The notes: generated by a model not told the origin, from the letters alone. A DNA stretch of 64,000 bases from Cellulomonas sp. (GCF_015234515.1 NZ_JADGMY010000021.1:62001-126000), one strand, 5' to 3'; positions 26,334-36,651 are shown, numbered from the stretch's first letter. Numbers and translations: made by a program.

Positions 26334-27395
26334 ATGGACCTGCCCGTGATGCCGCCCGTCGCGCCGATGCTCGCGAAGTCGGTCAAGGAGATCCCCGCCA
26401 CCGGGCACGTGGAGCCCAAGTGGGACGGGTTCCGCACGATCGTGTTCCGGGACGGCGACGACGTCGAGCTGGGCAGCCGCAACGAGAAGCCCATGACCCG
26501 GTACTTCCCCGAGCTCGTCGAGTCGCTGAAGGCGAACCTGCCGCAGCGGTGCGTCATGGACGGCGAGATCGTGGTGGTGACGGGTGACCGGCTCGACTTC
26601 GATGCTCTGCAGCAGCGCATCCACCCCGCGGCCAGCCGCGTGAAGCTCCTCGCGGGGCAGACGCCCGCGTCGTTCGTGGCGTTCGACCTGCTCGCCCTGG
26701 GTGGCGACGACCTCACGGCCCGCCCGTTCTCCGAGCGCCGCGCCCTGCTCGTCCAGGCGCTCGCCGACGCCCGGCCCCCGGTGCACGTCACGCGCGCGAC
26801 GTCCGACATGGCCGAGGCGCAGCAGTGGTTCATGCAGTTCGAGGGCGCCGGGCTCGACGGCGTGGTCGCCAAGCCGCTGGACGCCCCGTACCAGCCGGAC
26901 AAGCGGGCGATGTTCAAGATCAAGCACGAGCGCACGGCCGACTGCGTCGTCGCCGGTTTCCGGTGGCACAAGTCCGGTGACGTGGTCGGCTCGCTGCTGC
27001 TGGGGCTGTGGAACGACGAGGGGCACCTGCAGCACGTCGGCGTCAGCGCGTCGTTCACCATGGCGCGACGCCGCGAGTTGCTCGACGAGCTCTCCCCCTA
27101 CCGGGACGTCGATCTCGCCGACCACCCGTGGGGCGCCTGGGCGGACCAGCAGGCGCACGCCGACCGGCGCATGCCCGGCGCGGTCAGCCGGTGGAACGCC
27201 ACCAAGGACCTGTCGTTCGTGCCGCTGCGCCCCGAGCTGGTCGTGGAGGTCGCGTACGACCACATGGAGGGCGACCGCTTCCGGCACACGGCGCAGTTCC
27301 GGCGCTGGCGGACCGACCGCGACCCGCGGACCTGCACGTACGAGCAGCTCGAGGAGCCCGTGGGGTACGACCTGGCCGACGTGCTCGGCGGCTGA
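26334..27395 (+). CDS. ligC: ATP-dependent DNA ligase, LigC type
   Basis: Seals nicked DNA using ATP; LigC enzymes are stand-alone ligases of actinobacteria that back up NAD-dependent LigA and short-patch repair. The 353-residue length is typical. Nucleotidyltransferase motif I is EPKWDGFR with adenylated Lys29, motif III is ASFVAFDLLAL, motif IV is GLDGVVAKPLD, and motif V is KIKHERTADCVV. An OB-fold follows (GSLLLGLWNDEGHLQHVG ... VVEVAYDHMEG). There are no polymerase or nuclease domains, so it is not LigD. I prefer the ATG at 26334 over GTG 26313. It is convergent with the YwiC-like gene, leaving 6 bp. Confidence 0.9.
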   Translation: MDLPVMPPVAPMLAKSVKEIPATGHVEPKWDGFRTIVFRDGDDVELGSRNEKPMTRYFPELVESLKANLPQRCVMDGEIVVVTGDRLDFDALQQRIHPAASRVKLLAGQTPASFVAFDLLALGGDDLTARPFSERRALLVQALADARPPVHVTRATSDMAEAQQWFMQFEGAGLDGVVAKPLDAPYQPDKRAMFKIKHERTADCVVAGFRWHKSGDVVGSLLLGLWNDEGHLQHVGVSASFTMARRRELLDELSPYRDVDLADHPWGAWADQQAHADRRMPGAVSRWNATKDLSFVPLRPELVVEVAYDHMEGDRFRHTAQFRRWRTDRDPRTCTYEQLEEPVGYDLADVLGG

Positions 27396-27401
27396 CCGCC
27401 G

Positions 27402-28181
27402 TCAGAGGGCGACGAGCAGCACCGTCGTGACCAGCAGCGTCGCGACGACCTCCCCGGCCCCGAGGACGGCGGGGCGCACCCGTGGCCACCGCCACGGCAC
27501 GATCGCAGCACGCGCGGCGAGCAACGCCCCGACGACACCCAGCAGCGGGTGCACGAATGCGAACAGCGCCGCGACCATGGCGTGGTACGCCACCGACACC
27601 TGCCGCACCCGGGGGTCGTCCCGCTCCCGGATCAGCGACTTCACGTAGGGCACGGTGCCGAGGAAGTACGCCCCGAGCACGCCGGTCGCGGTCCAGACCG
27701 CCGCCGGCCGCGGGTCGCCCGCCCCCAGCGCCGCCGCGACGGGCGTGAGCAGGGCCGCAGCCACGACCGTGACGGTGTCGTTCAGCCACGACCGGTCCGC
27801 CCGGCGCAGCGACGCCACGAGCGAGATCGTCAGCAGCGGCGCGAACACGGGAGCCCACACCAGCAGGCGCGGCGCGACCCCGAGCAGCGCCCCGAGCAGC
27901 ACGAGCCCGGCCGCGCCGTACGCGAGCACCGGTGCCCGGTAGCGGGCCTTGCGCCCCGACCGCAGCCACAGGCCCGCCGCGTGGTACGCGAGGTACCCGA
28001 CCAGCCACGCGACCAGCAGCAGGACGTGGCGCCACGACCACCCGCAGAGCACTCCCCCGACGACGGGGGGCACGATCAGCATCGCCCACGCGCCGTGCTG
28101 CCGCGGGACCCAGCCGGGTCCAGGACGTCGACGGCGGGCCCTCGCGGCGGGCGGCGCCGCGGCGAGGGACGGGGTGCTCAC
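27402..28181 (-). CDS. YwiC-like integral membrane protein
   Basis: A 259-residue multi-pass membrane protein of the YwiC-like family, marked by WVPRQHGAWAMLIVPPVVGG just after a basic N-terminus and by FLGTVPYVKSLIRERDDP in the middle. About seven to eight hydrophobic segments follow at 32-48, 53-67, 86-104, 108-123, 137-152, 160-178, 203-225 and 238-258. The biochemical role of the family is unknown; QHGAWxM and the charged loop may form a site shared with prenyltransferase-like membrane proteins, which is only a possibility. GTG start at 28181. The DUF6480 gene lies 57 bp upstream on the same strand. Confidence 0.85.
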   Translation of the reverse strand: MSTPSLAAAPPAARARRRRPGPGWVPRQHGAWAMLIVPPVVGGVLCGWSWRHVLLLVAWLVGYLAYHAAGLWLRSGRKARYRAPVLAYGAAGLVLLGALLGVAPRLLVWAPVFAPLLTISLVASLRRADRSWLNDTVTVVAAALLTPVAAALGAGDPRPAAVWTATGVLGAYFLGTVPYVKSLIRERDDPRVRQVSVAYHAMVAALFAFVHPLLGVVGALLAARAAIVPWRWPRVRPAVLGAGEVVATLLVTTVLLVAL

Positions 28182-28238
28182 CCCGGCAGGCTAGGGCGGG
28201 ACGGGTCCGCGCGACGTGGGCCGGAGGTCCCCTGCCCG

Positions 28239-28475
28239 TCAGTCGGCGAGGCCGATCGCGTACCCGACGAAGAACAGGGCCGCGAACACCACGACGAGGC
28301 CGATGATCACGTACGCCATCCAGTTGGCGCCGCGGGAGCCCGTGCGTGGCTGGCGGTCCGAGGCGCCCGACGTCGACGACTCCCCGGGCGGCGTGTCCCC
28401 CGGTGCCACGCCGCCGCCGCTCTCGAGCCCGGGCGTGGTCGCCGGGTCCGGGTCAGGGCTCGTCGGTTGACTCAT
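28239..28475 (-). CDS. DUF6480 family small membrane protein
   Basis: A 78-residue protein with a disordered N-terminal half (DPATTPGLESGGGVAPGDTP, the DUF6480 signature) and one C-terminal membrane helix (WMAYVIIGLVVVFAALFFVGYAIGL). Small proteins of this layout are widespread in actinobacteria and have no assigned function. ATG 28475 has CAGGAGG upstream at suitable distance. The spacing to recQ (85 bp) and to the YwiC-like gene (57 bp) allows co-transcription with either. Confidence 0.8.
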   Translation of the reverse strand: MSQPTSPDPDPATTPGLESGGGVAPGDTPPGESSTSGASDRQPRTGSRGANWMAYVIIGLVVVFAALFFVGYAIGLAD

Positions 28476-28560
28476 GCAGGTGCCTCCTGTCGGGTGGTGC
28501 GTTCCACCGTGCGCGCCCGGGCGCGTCGCGGCAACCGCTGGCTACCCCGCGGCGGTCTCC

Positions 28561-30186
28561 TCAGCGCCCGCGCACCGTGAGGAGCTTGGCGTCGAGGGCG
28601 ATCTGCGTGTCGAGCGTCACGTAGCCGCGGTCCTCGAACAGCACGGTCACCCGCTCGGCCTCCACCACGGTGACGGAGCCGTCGCCGAACTCCTGGTGGT
28701 GCACCCGCTGGCCCGGTCGCACGCGCTGCGCGGAGACCGCAAGCGACGTGCCCGCGTCGCAGGTGTCGCACAGCCCGCACGGGTCGCGGCGCTCCTCGCC
28801 GAGCAGCTCCAGCAGGAGCCGACGGCGGCAGTCCGTGGTGTCCGTGTACGTGCGCACGAGGTCCACGCGTGACGCCTCGAGACGCGTCCGCCTCTCACGG
28901 GCCTCGTGCACGTCCGCGAGCACCTGCCGGGCGTCGGCGTCGTCCGCGAGCCGCAGGGTGCCCCCGTCGTCGCGCACCGCGCCGACGTGCTGCAGCGTGC
29001 CCAGCGCGCGGGCGACGGTCCGACGCCCCAGCCCGGTGGCCTCGGCGAGCGTCGCCTGGTCGCCCGGCGTCGTCGCGAGCGCGTCCAGGACGCGCAGCAG
29101 CGTGGCGGGCCGGGGGCCGCCGCCGGAGCGCTGGTACCGCGCCAGCGCGTGGTCCTCCGCCCTGACCACCACGACCGCTCGCGCGGGGTCCTCGTCGCGG
29201 CCGGCGCGGCCGACCTCCTGGTAGTACTGGTCGAGCGTCGTCGGCGGACCGGCGTGCAGGACGAGCCGCACGTCGGGGCGGTCGATGCCCATGCCGAACG
29301 CGGACGTGGCGACCACCAGGTCGTCCTCGCCGGACAGGAAGCGGTCCTGGGTGGCCGCGCGCTCCGCGGCCGGCAGCCCTGCGTGATAGACGGACGCGGG
29401 GCGCACCTCCGTGAGCCGCGCCGCGAGCTCCTCGCAGTGCGCCCGGGTCCGCGCGTACACGATGACCGCACCGGGCTCCTCGGCGGCGAGCTGGCACACC
29501 ACCGCGTCCCGCTCGTCCTGGGACGCCGCGGGCCGCGCACCCAGCCAGATGTTGGGCCGGTCCGCGTCGTGCACCAGCACGCGCGGGTCGCGCATGCCCA
29601 GGCGCGCGACGATCTCCTCACGCACGTGCGTCGACGCGGTCGCCGTCAGCGCGAGCAGCCGCGGGGCGCCGAGACGCTGGACCGCGGACCCGACCAGGAG
29701 GTAGTCCGGGCGGAAGTCGTGACCCCACTCGGCGACGCAGTGCGCCTCGTCCACGACGACCAGGCCGACGTCGGCGCCGGTCAGCGCGTCGAGCACGACA
29801 CTGCGCTGGAGCTGCTCGGGCCCGAGCAGCAGCACGTCGAGGCCACCGGACCCGGCCGCCTCCAGTGCGTCGCGCTGCTCGCGCGCCGTCCGGGCGGAGC
29901 TCACCGAGGCGACGCGCAGCCCGGCCTCCTCCAGGGCACGCTCCTGGTCCCGCTGCAGCGCGATCAGGGGTGAGACGACGACGGTGAGCCGCGCGGCCAG
30001 CAGGGTCGCGATCGCGTACACCGCCGTCTTGCCCGCGCCCGTGCGGGCGACGAGCACCGTGTCGTGCGCCGGCAGCCCCGCGAGCGCGTCGCGCTGCGCC
30101 TGGCGGAGCGCGGAGCCCTCGCCCAGCACGCGCTGCACCGCCTCGTCGAGCCTCGTCCCGGTCGTGCTGTCCGTCGTCGTCGTCAC
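28561..30186 (-). CDS. RecQ-family ATP-dependent DNA helicase
   Basis: 3'-5' DNA helicase for recombination and repair. Of 541 residues, helicase motif I is ARTGAGKT (47-54), motif II is VVDEAHC, motif III is LALTATA, and motif VI is YQEVGRAGRD. The zinc-binding module is present (DCRRRLLLELL ... DPCGLCDTC), with a winged-helix-like region before it. In place of an HRDC domain, the C-terminus has a small barrel (VRPGQRVHHQEFGDGSVTVV ... VLFEDRGYVTLDTQ) seen in short actinobacterial RecQ proteins. I chose the GTG at 30186 with GAGGA upstream; the frame to 30630 is a shadow. Divergent from the NADH dehydrogenase gene. Confidence 0.9.
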   Translation of the reverse strand: MTTTTDSTTGTRLDEAVQRVLGEGSALRQAQRDALAGLPAHDTVLVARTGAGKTAVYAIATLLAARLTVVVSPLIALQRDQERALEEAGLRVASVSSARTAREQRDALEAAGSGGLDVLLLGPEQLQRSVVLDALTGADVGLVVVDEAHCVAEWGHDFRPDYLLVGSAVQRLGAPRLLALTATASTHVREEIVARLGMRDPRVLVHDADRPNIWLGARPAASQDERDAVVCQLAAEEPGAVIVYARTRAHCEELAARLTEVRPASVYHAGLPAAERAATQDRFLSGEDDLVVATSAFGMGIDRPDVRLVLHAGPPTTLDQYYQEVGRAGRDEDPARAVVVVRAEDHALARYQRSGGGPRPATLLRVLDALATTPGDQATLAEATGLGRRTVARALGTLQHVGAVRDDGGTLRLADDADARQVLADVHEARERRTRLEASRVDLVRTYTDTTDCRRRLLLELLGEERRDPCGLCDTCDAGTSLAVSAQRVRPGQRVHHQEFGDGSVTVVEAERVTVLFEDRGYVTLDTQIALDAKLLTVRGR

Positions 30187-30345
30187 GCCACCGTCCTCAC
30201 GGTCGATCCCCGGGTGGAGGTCTACCCGCTGCAGGCCCCGAGCGCGCGTCGAACGGGCCGCACCGGCCGACGCGCGAGGTGCGGTCTGCGGCCGTAACGT
30301 CTGGACGACACGTCCGACGCCCGACCTGAGGCCCGGGAGGACCTG

Positions 30346-31695
30346 ATGGCATCGACGCAGCGCCCGCACGACGTGGTGGTCGTGGGATCCGGCTTCGGTG
30401 GCCTCTTCGCGACCCGGGCGCTGGCCCGCGTGCCCGGCGTGCGCGTCACGGTCGTCAGCGGCGTGAACCACCACCTCTTCCAGCCGCTGCTGTACCAGGT
30501 GGCCACGGGCATCCTGTCGGCGGGTGAGGTCGCTCCCGCGACGCGTGACGTGCTGCGCTTCCAGCGCAACGCGAGGGTGATCCTCGGTGTCGTCGAGGAC
30601 GTCGACCTCGAGGCGCGCGAGGTCGTGCACCGCTCACCGATGGGCGTCAGCCGCACCCGCTACGACTCGCTCGTGGTGGCCGCCGGTGCCGGCCAGTCGT
30701 ACTTCGGCAACGACCAGTTCGCCGAGCACGCGCCGGGGCTCAAGAGCCTCGACGACGCGATGGAGATCCGCGCGCGGATCTTCGGCGCGTTCGAGCTGGC
30801 CGAGATCACCGACGACCCCGAGGTCGTCGACCGGCTCCTGACGTTCGTCGTCGTCGGCGCCGGTCCGACGGGCGTCGAGATGGCCGGGCAGGTCGCCGAG
30901 CTCGCGCACCGCGTGCTGCCCGGCGAGTTCCGGCGGATCGATCCCACACGGGCCCGCATCCTGCTCGTCGACCCGGTGCCGCAGGTGCTGCCCGGCTACC
31001 CGGACGAGCTGTCGGCCGCGGCGACGCGCGAGCTCGAGCACGTCGGGGTGGAGGTCTGGACGGGGTGGAAGGTCGTCGACGTCGACGAGGTGTCGGTCAG
31101 CGTCGAGGACGACGGCGGGCAGCGGCGCGTCATCCCGTCGGCGTGCAAGGTGTGGGCCGCCGGTGTCGCGGGGGCGCCCGTGGGACGCGTGCTCGCGGAG
31201 CGCGCGGGCGTCGAGCCGACCCGCTCGGGGCAGGTGCCCGTCGAGGACGACTGCACGCTGCCGGGGCACCCTGAGGTGTTCGTCATCGGCGACCTCATGC
31301 GCCACGGCAAGCTCCCCGGCGTCGCCCAGGTCGCGATCCAGAGCGGGCAGCACGCCGCCGACCAGATCCGGCGGCGGCTGGCGGGCGAACCCACCGGTCA
31401 GGAGTTCGTGTACCGCGACAAGGGCAGCATGGCCACCGTCTCGCGGTTCTTCGCCGTGGCGCAGATCGGTTCGGTCCGCACGTCCGGCTTCGTGGCCTGG
31501 GGGCTGTGGCTGGGTGTCCACCTGGTGTACCTGGTGGGGTTCAAGAACCGGGTCACGACGCTGCTGCACTGGGCCGTGTCGTTCGTCGGCCGGGGCCGCT
31601 CCGAGCGGGCCTCGACGTGGCAGCAGGTGGTGGCCCGCAACACCCTGCGGCGCACGGGCGAGAGCGCCCTCGGGTCACGCGCGGACGGCCACTGA
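30346..31695 (+). CDS. ndh: Type II NADH:quinone dehydrogenase (NDH-2)
   Basis: Membrane-associated FAD enzyme that passes electrons from NADH to menaquinone without pumping protons. The 449 residues hold two dinucleotide folds: VVVGSGFGGLFATRAL (11-26) for FAD and FVVVGAGPTGVEMAGQVAEL for NADH. HHLFQPLLYQVATGILSAGEVAPATR is the family block around the flavin and quinone site, and VFVIGDLMRHGKLPGVAQVAIQSGQHAA closes the FAD site. A C-terminal amphipathic/hydrophobic segment (GFVAWGLWLGVHLVYLVGFKNR) anchors it to the membrane. ATG 30346 has GGGAGGACC upstream. It is a single gene convergent with the DUF2207 gene. Confidence 0.92.
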   Translation: MASTQRPHDVVVVGSGFGGLFATRALARVPGVRVTVVSGVNHHLFQPLLYQVATGILSAGEVAPATRDVLRFQRNARVILGVVEDVDLEAREVVHRSPMGVSRTRYDSLVVAAGAGQSYFGNDQFAEHAPGLKSLDDAMEIRARIFGAFELAEITDDPEVVDRLLTFVVVGAGPTGVEMAGQVAELAHRVLPGEFRRIDPTRARILLVDPVPQVLPGYPDELSAAATRELEHVGVEVWTGWKVVDVDEVSVSVEDDGGQRRVIPSACKVWAAGVAGAPVGRVLAERAGVEPTRSGQVPVEDDCTLPGHPEVFVIGDLMRHGKLPGVAQVAIQSGQHAADQIRRRLAGEPTGQEFVYRDKGSMATVSRFFAVAQIGSVRTSGFVAWGLWLGVHLVYLVGFKNRVTTLLHWAVSFVGRGRSERASTWQQVVARNTLRRTGESALGSRADGH

Positions 31696-31744
31696 CACCT
31701 GCTCGACGCGGGGGCCGCACGACCAGCGCCCCACCGCCGGCACG

Positions 31745-33682
31745 TCACCAGCCGCCGCCGCCCCCGCCACCGACGCCACCGCCCGAGAAGCCCCCACCCC
31801 CGCTGAACCCGGAGTCCCCGGACGAGCCGGGCGTCGGTGCGGAGATGGCCGCCGTCGTGATCGACTCGAACCGGTCGAGAGCCCCGACGAAGCCTGCGCC
31901 CCAGAAGCCGTCGGCCCCGGGCGGGTACGCGCCGACGTACCAGATCGGAGTCGCGACGGCGACACCCTGTGCCGCGAGCTCGGCGAACACGCGGGACCAC
32001 CGGTCGGCGAGGCCGAAGACGATCGCGTACGGCAGGTAGCGGCTGAAGACGTCCTGCCCCTCCTCGAACCGGATCTGGTCGGCCTCCGCCGTGGCGAGGT
32101 AGCGGCGGAACCCGAGCGCCTGCGCGAGCACCGCGGTGCCGTCCGGCGTGCGGGCGGGGGCCGATCCGCTGAGGACGAGGACCAGCACACCCACGAGCAG
32201 CAGCGCGATCCCCACCAGTGCGAGCCCGGGAACCACCTCGATGGCCATGGCGACGATGGCGCCGAACAGCCCGATCACGGCGAGGAGGACGCCGGCCACG
32301 ATCCACGCCGCGCGCACGCTCTTCGGGTTCGCCCGGAACCACCCGACGCTCGTGACGTGGTCGTAGAGCATGCTCTGCACCTTGGCGAGCGAGGAGGCGA
32401 ACGTCGTCTTGAGCTCCGACAGCGTGATCTCGTCGCTCTTCTCGAAGAGGTCGCTGAGCAGCCACGCCTCGAACGGCAGCAGCCCCTCGGTCCCCGGCCG
32501 CAGGCGCACGAGCGTCCAGTCCTTCGGCTTCTTGCGCGGGTCCTCGCGGGGCACCTCCTCGATGCGGAGCCACCCACGGACGGCGAGGTCGATGATCGTC
32601 GCGGTCACGTCGACCGGGTCGGCCTTCTCGTCGACGAGCGTGCCGATCTCCCCCGGGCGAGCACCCTCGGGTGGCTGGAACTGCACGGCCACGGGTGCGC
32701 GGTGGTCCCGGTACCCGGTGGCGGGCCGCATGCCGTCGGCGGGCCGCAGGCCGGGCGTGAGGCCGAGGTACGCGCGGTCCCGGCCGGTCCGTCGCACGCG
32801 GGCGATCGCGAGACCCCCGCCGAGCAGGACCACAGCAGCTGCAGCAGCCCCGCCGAGGTTCCCCGGGCGCAGCGGCAGCACCGGGTCGGGCTTGTCGCGC
32901 AGGATCGGCTGCACGCCCGGGAAGGTCCCCCCGGCCCAGCCGGTGACGGTCGTGAACTGGTCCCCGACCGTGACGACGTCCTGCGTGAAGGTCGCGGACG
33001 TGCCCGTCGTCGTGGCGTCGTCGCACGGCGTCGTCGACCCCTCGGGCCCGACGAAGCACGCGGCTCCCTGCACCGGGGCCGGCCCCGTGACCGTCACCGA
33101 CAGGTCCGACAGCGGGACCTCCCACCCGGGCCCGATCACGTTCCAGTACAGCTCGTCACCGGAGTGCTGGGCGTTGGCGGGGTTGATCCAGCCGTCCACG
33201 GTCATCTCGACGCGGTACGTCTGCACGCCCGACACGTCGTCGACGTCCTCGTCGCCGATCCGCAGGATCACCGCGGAGGTCTCGTCCTCGCGGTGCAGGT
33301 CCGCCGGGGCGCCCGTGGAGCTCGTGACCCGCACGTCGCCGTAGTCGAAGAACCGGTCCTGCTCGTCGTCGTACGACACGCGCGTGGGGAAGGTGAGGTA
33401 CGGGCCGTGGCCGGGGTCGTCACCGAAGTCGAAGTCGAGGTCGATGACGAGGTCCACCGTGCCGTCGGGCGCGGCGTCGGCCGTCACGTCGTAGCGCGTG
33501 ATCTCCCGACCGCTGGTCAGGTCCGCGCGCTGCGAGCCCGCGAAGGCCACCGGCGGGGCCAGCAGGATCGCGCCGAGCGCGAGCAGGACGACGAGCGTCA
33601 GGACGGCGAGGCGACGCACCGCGCGCGACAGCGCGGGGTCAGTGGGTGCGGGTCGGTCCGAGGCGAAGGGCGCGGGGCTCAC
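31745..33682 (-). CDS. DUF2207 family membrane protein with Gly-rich tail
   Basis: A 645-residue protein: N-terminal signal/anchor ([26 protein letters not shown]), a large extracytoplasmic DUF2207 domain ([20 protein letters not shown] to about 270), a membrane helix ([22 protein letters not shown]), a cytoplasmic region, then a hairpin of two helices around 470-520 and a tail of [20 protein letters not shown]. This is the usual layout of YciQ/DUF2207 proteins, whose function is unknown. Start GTG 33682 overlaps the smpB stop (GTGA), so it is co-translated with SmpB. The Gly-rich end is often seen in TPM/DUF2207 proteins. Confidence 0.88.
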   Translation of the reverse strand: MSPAPFASDRPAPTDPALSRAVRRLAVLTLVVLLALGAILLAPPVAFAGSQRADLTSGREITRYDVTADAAPDGTVDLVIDLDFDFGDDPGHGPYLTFPTRVSYDDEQDRFFDYGDVRVTSSTGAPADLHREDETSAVILRIGDEDVDDVSGVQTYRVEMTVDGWINPANAQHSGDELYWNVIGPGWEVPLSDLSVTVTGPAPVQGAACFVGPEGSTTPCDDATTTGTSATFTQDVVTVGDQFTTVTGWAGGTFPGVQPILRDKPDPVLPLRPGNLGGAAAAAVVLLGGGLAIARVRRTGRDRAYLGLTPGLRPADGMRPATGYRDHRAPVAVQFQPPEGARPGEIGTLVDEKADPVDVTATIIDLAVRGWLRIEEVPREDPRKKPKDWTLVRLRPGTEGLLPFEAWLLSDLFEKSDEITLSELKTTFASSLAKVQSMLYDHVTSVGWFRANPKSVRAAWIVAGVLLAVIGLFGAIVAMAIEVVPGLALVGIALLLVGVLVLVLSGSAPARTPDGTAVLAQALGFRRYLATAEADQIRFEEGQDVFSRYLPYAIVFGLADRWSRVFAELAAQGVAVATPIWYVGAYPPGADGFWGAGFVGALDRFESITTAAISAPTPGSSGDSGFSGGGGFSGGGVGGGGGGGW

Positions 33683-34155
33683 CGGTCGCGGCGCTCCCGC
33701 ATCGCGCGCTGCGACTCCAGGTTGTCCTGCCGCTCCCGCAGGGCCTGCCGCTTGTCCCACTCCCGCTTGCCGACCGCCAGGGCGATCTCGACCTTCGCGC
33801 GCCCGTCGAGGAAGTACAGCGCGAGCGGCACGATCGTGTGCCCCTTCTCGCGCGTCTTCGCCTCGAGCCGCTCGATCTCCTCACGGTGCAGGAGCATCTT
33901 GCGCTTGCGGCGCGGCGCGTGGTTGGTCCACGTGCCCTGCGAGTACTCGGGGATGTGCACGCCGTGCAGCCACGCCTCGCCGCCGTCGATCTCACCCCAG
34001 CCGTCGATGAGGGACGCGCGACCCGCACGCAACGCCTTGACCTCGGTGCCCGTGAGCACGAGCCCGGCCTCGAGGACGTCCTGGATCAGGTAGTCGTGCC
34101 GGGCCTTGCGGTTGGCGGCGACCATCGTGCGGCCGTCGGCCTTCGCCTTCGCCAC
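33679..34155 (-). CDS. smpB: SsrA-binding protein SmpB
   Basis: Binds the tRNA-like domain of tmRNA and brings it to stalled ribosomes. The 158 residues show the family's [32 protein letters not shown], the [24 protein letters not shown] block and a basic C-terminal tail ([20 protein letters not shown]) that enters the decoding centre. GTG start at 34155 with GGAGG about eight bases upstream. Its RNA partner ssrA is in this window at 22764-23128. The gene follows the ftsE-ftsX-M23 genes, a common actinobacterial order, but a hairpin at 34184-34204 may separate transcription. Confidence 0.97.
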   Translation of the reverse strand: MAKAKADGRTMVAANRKARHDYLIQDVLEAGLVLTGTEVKALRAGRASLIDGWGEIDGGEAWLHGVHIPEYSQGTWTNHAPRRKRKMLLHREEIERLEAKTREKGHTIVPLALYFLDGRAKVEIALAVGKREWDKRQALRERQDNLESQRAMRERRDR

Positions 34156-34183
34156 GACACGGCCCTCCGTTCCTGGTGCTGGA

Positions 34184-34204
34184 CCGGCGGCTGCAGGCCG
34201 CCGG
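34184..34204 (-). terminator. Hairpin between the M23 hydrolase gene and smpB
   Basis: Perfect 8-bp stem CCGGCGGC/GCCGCCGG with a 5-base loop TGCAG, in the 157-bp spacer between the two minus-strand genes. No U-run follows, so it may be a weak terminator or only part of the smpB leader. Confidence 0.45.
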
Positions 34205-34312
34205 GACGATCGCCCGTCAGGGGCGCGGCCCGACGGACGTCGGACCGGGGTCGAGCCTACCGGCGTGGCACCACGAGCCCCAGGCGATTGCGGTGCACGG
34301 CCCGGCGCGGAC

Positions 34313-35728
34313 TCAGAGCCCGAGGTACGGGCGCGGGTTCACGGTGCTGCCGTTGACGTACACCTCGAAGTGCAGGTGGCACGCCGCCGACGTCCCGGTG
34401 TTGCCGGCGTACCCGAGCAGCTGGCCGGCACGCACGCGGGCACCACCTCCCACCGCGAACGACGACATGTGGTTGTAGCTCGACATGAGCGACGACCCGT
34501 TGACCCAGCCGTGGTCGACCATCACCTGACCGCCGTACCCGCTGCGGTGACGTGCCCACTGCACGGTGCCCTCGCGGCCGGCGTACACCGGCTCGCCGCA
34601 GCGGTCCCGCAGGTCGATGCCCGCGTGCAGCCGCCAGTAGCCGAGGACCGGGTGCAGCCGGTTGCCGTACTCCGAGGTCACGACGATGGGGTTGTGGGCC
34701 GTGGGGTTGGCGAACAGCGCACCGGGGCGCACACCGCCGGGCTGCGCGCTCCCGCCTCCCCCGCCGCCGCCACCGCCTCCGCCGCTGCCCCCGGCGTTCG
34801 CGGCGGCCTGCCGCGCCTCCTCCTCCTTCTGCCGCTGGACGCGCTGCTGCTCGATGATCGCCGCGAGCTCGCGCCCGACCTGGGCACGCTCCGCGTCGTT
34901 CGCCGCGACCTGCGCCTGTGCCTCCGACTTGCGCGACTCGATGTCGGCCTTGCGCTGCTGCTGCTCGGCGACGAGCCGCTCCACCTCGGCCTTGGCCGTC
35001 TCGGCCTCCGCCTGCGCCTGGCGGGCCTCCTCGAGCTTCTCGTCGGCCGCGAGCTTGAGCTCGTCGACCTTCGCCCGGACCGCGGTCTGACGGGCCTGCG
35101 CGTTCTTGTTCTTCGCCGCCAGGGCGGTCAGCTCGTCGAGCACCTGCGTCTGGGTGCGCAGCGCGGTCGACACCAGCCCGTACTTCTCGACGAAGTCCTG
35201 CGAGCTCTCGGCGTCGAGCATCACGCTCATGCCGGAGACGTCGCGCCCGCCCTTGTACGCCTCGCGGGCCATCTGGCCGATGGCCGAGCGGATCTCCTGC
35301 TCGCGCGTGTCGTCGAGCGCGATCTGCTCGGTGATCGCCGCCTCCTCGTCGCGCGCGGCCTGGAGCCTCGCGGCCAGGATCTCGGCCTCGCGCTGCGCCG
35401 CCTGCGCGGCGGCGACGGCCGCGTCGAGCCGCGCCTGCGCGGCGGGCAGCTGCGCCTCCACCTCGGCGAGCCTCGTGAGGGCCGCCGCGAGCTCGCCACT
35501 GAGCTCCTCGATCGCCTCGGCGAGGTCGGCCGCCCGCTGGTCGGCGGCCGCGGCACGCTGCTCCGTCGCCGCGCGGCGGTTCGACAGGTCGTCGGCCACG
35601 GCGGGCGCGGAGCCGGCGAGGAGGGCCGGCACCGCCACGCAGATCGCGGACAGCACCGCGACGAGCGCCTGCAGCGGTCGCCGCGGGGCGACGGTGGAGG
35701 GCGTGCGGTCGGCTCGACGCATGGTCAT
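34313..35728 (-). CDS. Secreted M23 peptidoglycan hydrolase with coiled coil (EnvC/PcsB-like)
   Basis: Zinc endopeptidase that cuts peptidoglycan peptides, probably at the septum. The 471-residue precursor has a Sec signal ([28 protein letters not shown]), a long Ala/Glu/Gln coiled coil (about 50-315), a poly-Gly linker and a C-terminal LytM domain. Zinc ligands are visible in HAGIDLRD (His and Asp) and HLHFEVY (His). Coiled-coil hydrolases encoded beside ftsEX (EnvC, PcsB, RipC) are activated by FtsX, so the same is inferred here. ATG 35728 overlaps the ftsX stop (ATGA). An Ala-rich heptad pattern supports direct contact with the FtsX loop. Confidence 0.9.
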   Translation of the reverse strand: MTMRRADRTPSTVAPRRPLQALVAVLSAICVAVPALLAGSAPAVADDLSNRRAATEQRAAAADQRAADLAEAIEELSGELAAALTRLAEVEAQLPAAQARLDAAVAAAQAAQREAEILAARLQAARDEEAAITEQIALDDTREQEIRSAIGQMAREAYKGGRDVSGMSVMLDAESSQDFVEKYGLVSTALRTQTQVLDELTALAAKNKNAQARQTAVRAKVDELKLAADEKLEEARQAQAEAETAKAEVERLVAEQQQRKADIESRKSEAQAQVAANDAERAQVGRELAAIIEQQRVQRQKEEEARQAAANAGGSGGGGGGGGGGGSAQPGGVRPGALFANPTAHNPIVVTSEYGNRLHPVLGYWRLHAGIDLRDRCGEPVYAGREGTVQWARHRSGYGGQVMVDHGWVNGSSLMSSYNHMSSFAVGGGARVRAGQLLGYAGNTGTSAACHLHFEVYVNGSTVNPRPYLGL

Positions 35729-36639
35729 ACCTTCGTGTATCGGCTCAGGGTGACCAGGGATGAGATCGCCGCCAGGACGAATGCCACGATCACGAGCAAG
35801 GGGGCGATCGCGAGCACGTCGGCGGTCCCCACGTACGGGATCCACGTCACGGACTGCCCGAGCCAGTCCGTCACCAGGTACTCGACCCCCAGCCAGAGCC
35901 CGCCGATCGCCATCGCGGCGCCCAGCGTCGCCGCGATGGCGCCCTCCAGCATGAAGGGCAGCTGGATGAACAGCGTCGAGGCGCCGACGAGCCGCATGAT
36001 GCCGGTCTCGCGCTTGCGGCTCAGCGCCGACAGCCGGATGGTCGTCGTGATGAGCAGGACCGCGGCGAGCAGCATGATCGCCGCCAGGCCGCCGGCGGCC
36101 CAGGTGGCGCGGTCGAGCACCAGGAACAGGTTGTCGAACAGCCGGCGCTGGTCCTCCACGGACTCGACTCCCGGACGCCCCGAGACCACGTCGGCCACGA
36201 CCTGGTACTGCTCGGGGTCGGTGAGCTTGATGCGCAGGGACGCGTTCATGTCGTCCGCGGTGGCGGCGGACGCCCAGAACTGGTCGCCGAACTGCCGCTG
36301 GAACGCCTCGAAGGCCTGCTCCTTGGACTCCGGGTAGATCTCCTCGACGAACTCGGCGACCTGCGGTGCATCGAGGGCCGCGAGGATGTCGTCACGCTGC
36401 TCCTGCGTCACCTCCCCGGCCGCGCACGTCGGTGCCGCGGAGTTCGACGGGCAGAGGAAGACCGAGACCTCGACCTTGTCGTACCAGTCGTCCTTCATCT
36501 TGTCGATCTGCGCCTGCAGCAGTGCGGCGGCGCCGAGGAACGTCAGGCAGACGAACGTGACGAGGACGACCGAGATCGTCATCGACAGGTTGCGGCGCAG
36601 GCCGATGCCGATCTCGGAGAGGATGAACTGGGCGCGCAT
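35725..36639 (-). CDS. ftsX: Cell division protein FtsX
   Basis: Permease-like subunit of the FtsEX complex; it transmits ATP hydrolysis by FtsE to cell-wall hydrolases outside. The 304 residues fit: first helix after a short cytoplasmic start (LSMTISVVLVTFVCLTFLGAAALL), extracytoplasmic loop (about 45-170, with a Cys pair FLCPSNSAAPTCAAGE), then three helices (about 182-205, 225-250, 275-298). KRETGIMRLVGASTLFIQLPFMLEG is the conserved FtsX coupling segment. It lies 12 bp after ftsE and its stop overlaps the M23 gene start. Confidence 0.96.
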   Translation of the reverse strand: MRAQFILSEIGIGLRRNLSMTISVVLVTFVCLTFLGAAALLQAQIDKMKDDWYDKVEVSVFLCPSNSAAPTCAAGEVTQEQRDDILAALDAPQVAEFVEEIYPESKEQAFEAFQRQFGDQFWASAATADDMNASLRIKLTDPEQYQVVADVVSGRPGVESVEDQRRLFDNLFLVLDRATWAAGGLAAIMLLAAVLLITTTIRLSALSRKRETGIMRLVGASTLFIQLPFMLEGAIAATLGAAMAIGGLWLGVEYLVTDWLGQSVTWIPYVGTADVLAIAPLLVIVAFVLAAISSLVTLSRYTKV

Positions 36640-36651
36640 CTGCCGGCCCCC

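Noticed and set aside
26334..27395. LigD-type non-homologous end-joining ligase
   Set aside because: Only the ligase and OB domains are present, with no polymerase or nuclease domain or ku gene nearby; it fits LigC.
31163..34093. 976-codon plus-strand ORF across ndh, the DUF2207 gene and smpB
   Set aside because: It runs through three well-supported genes in other frames and has no domain.
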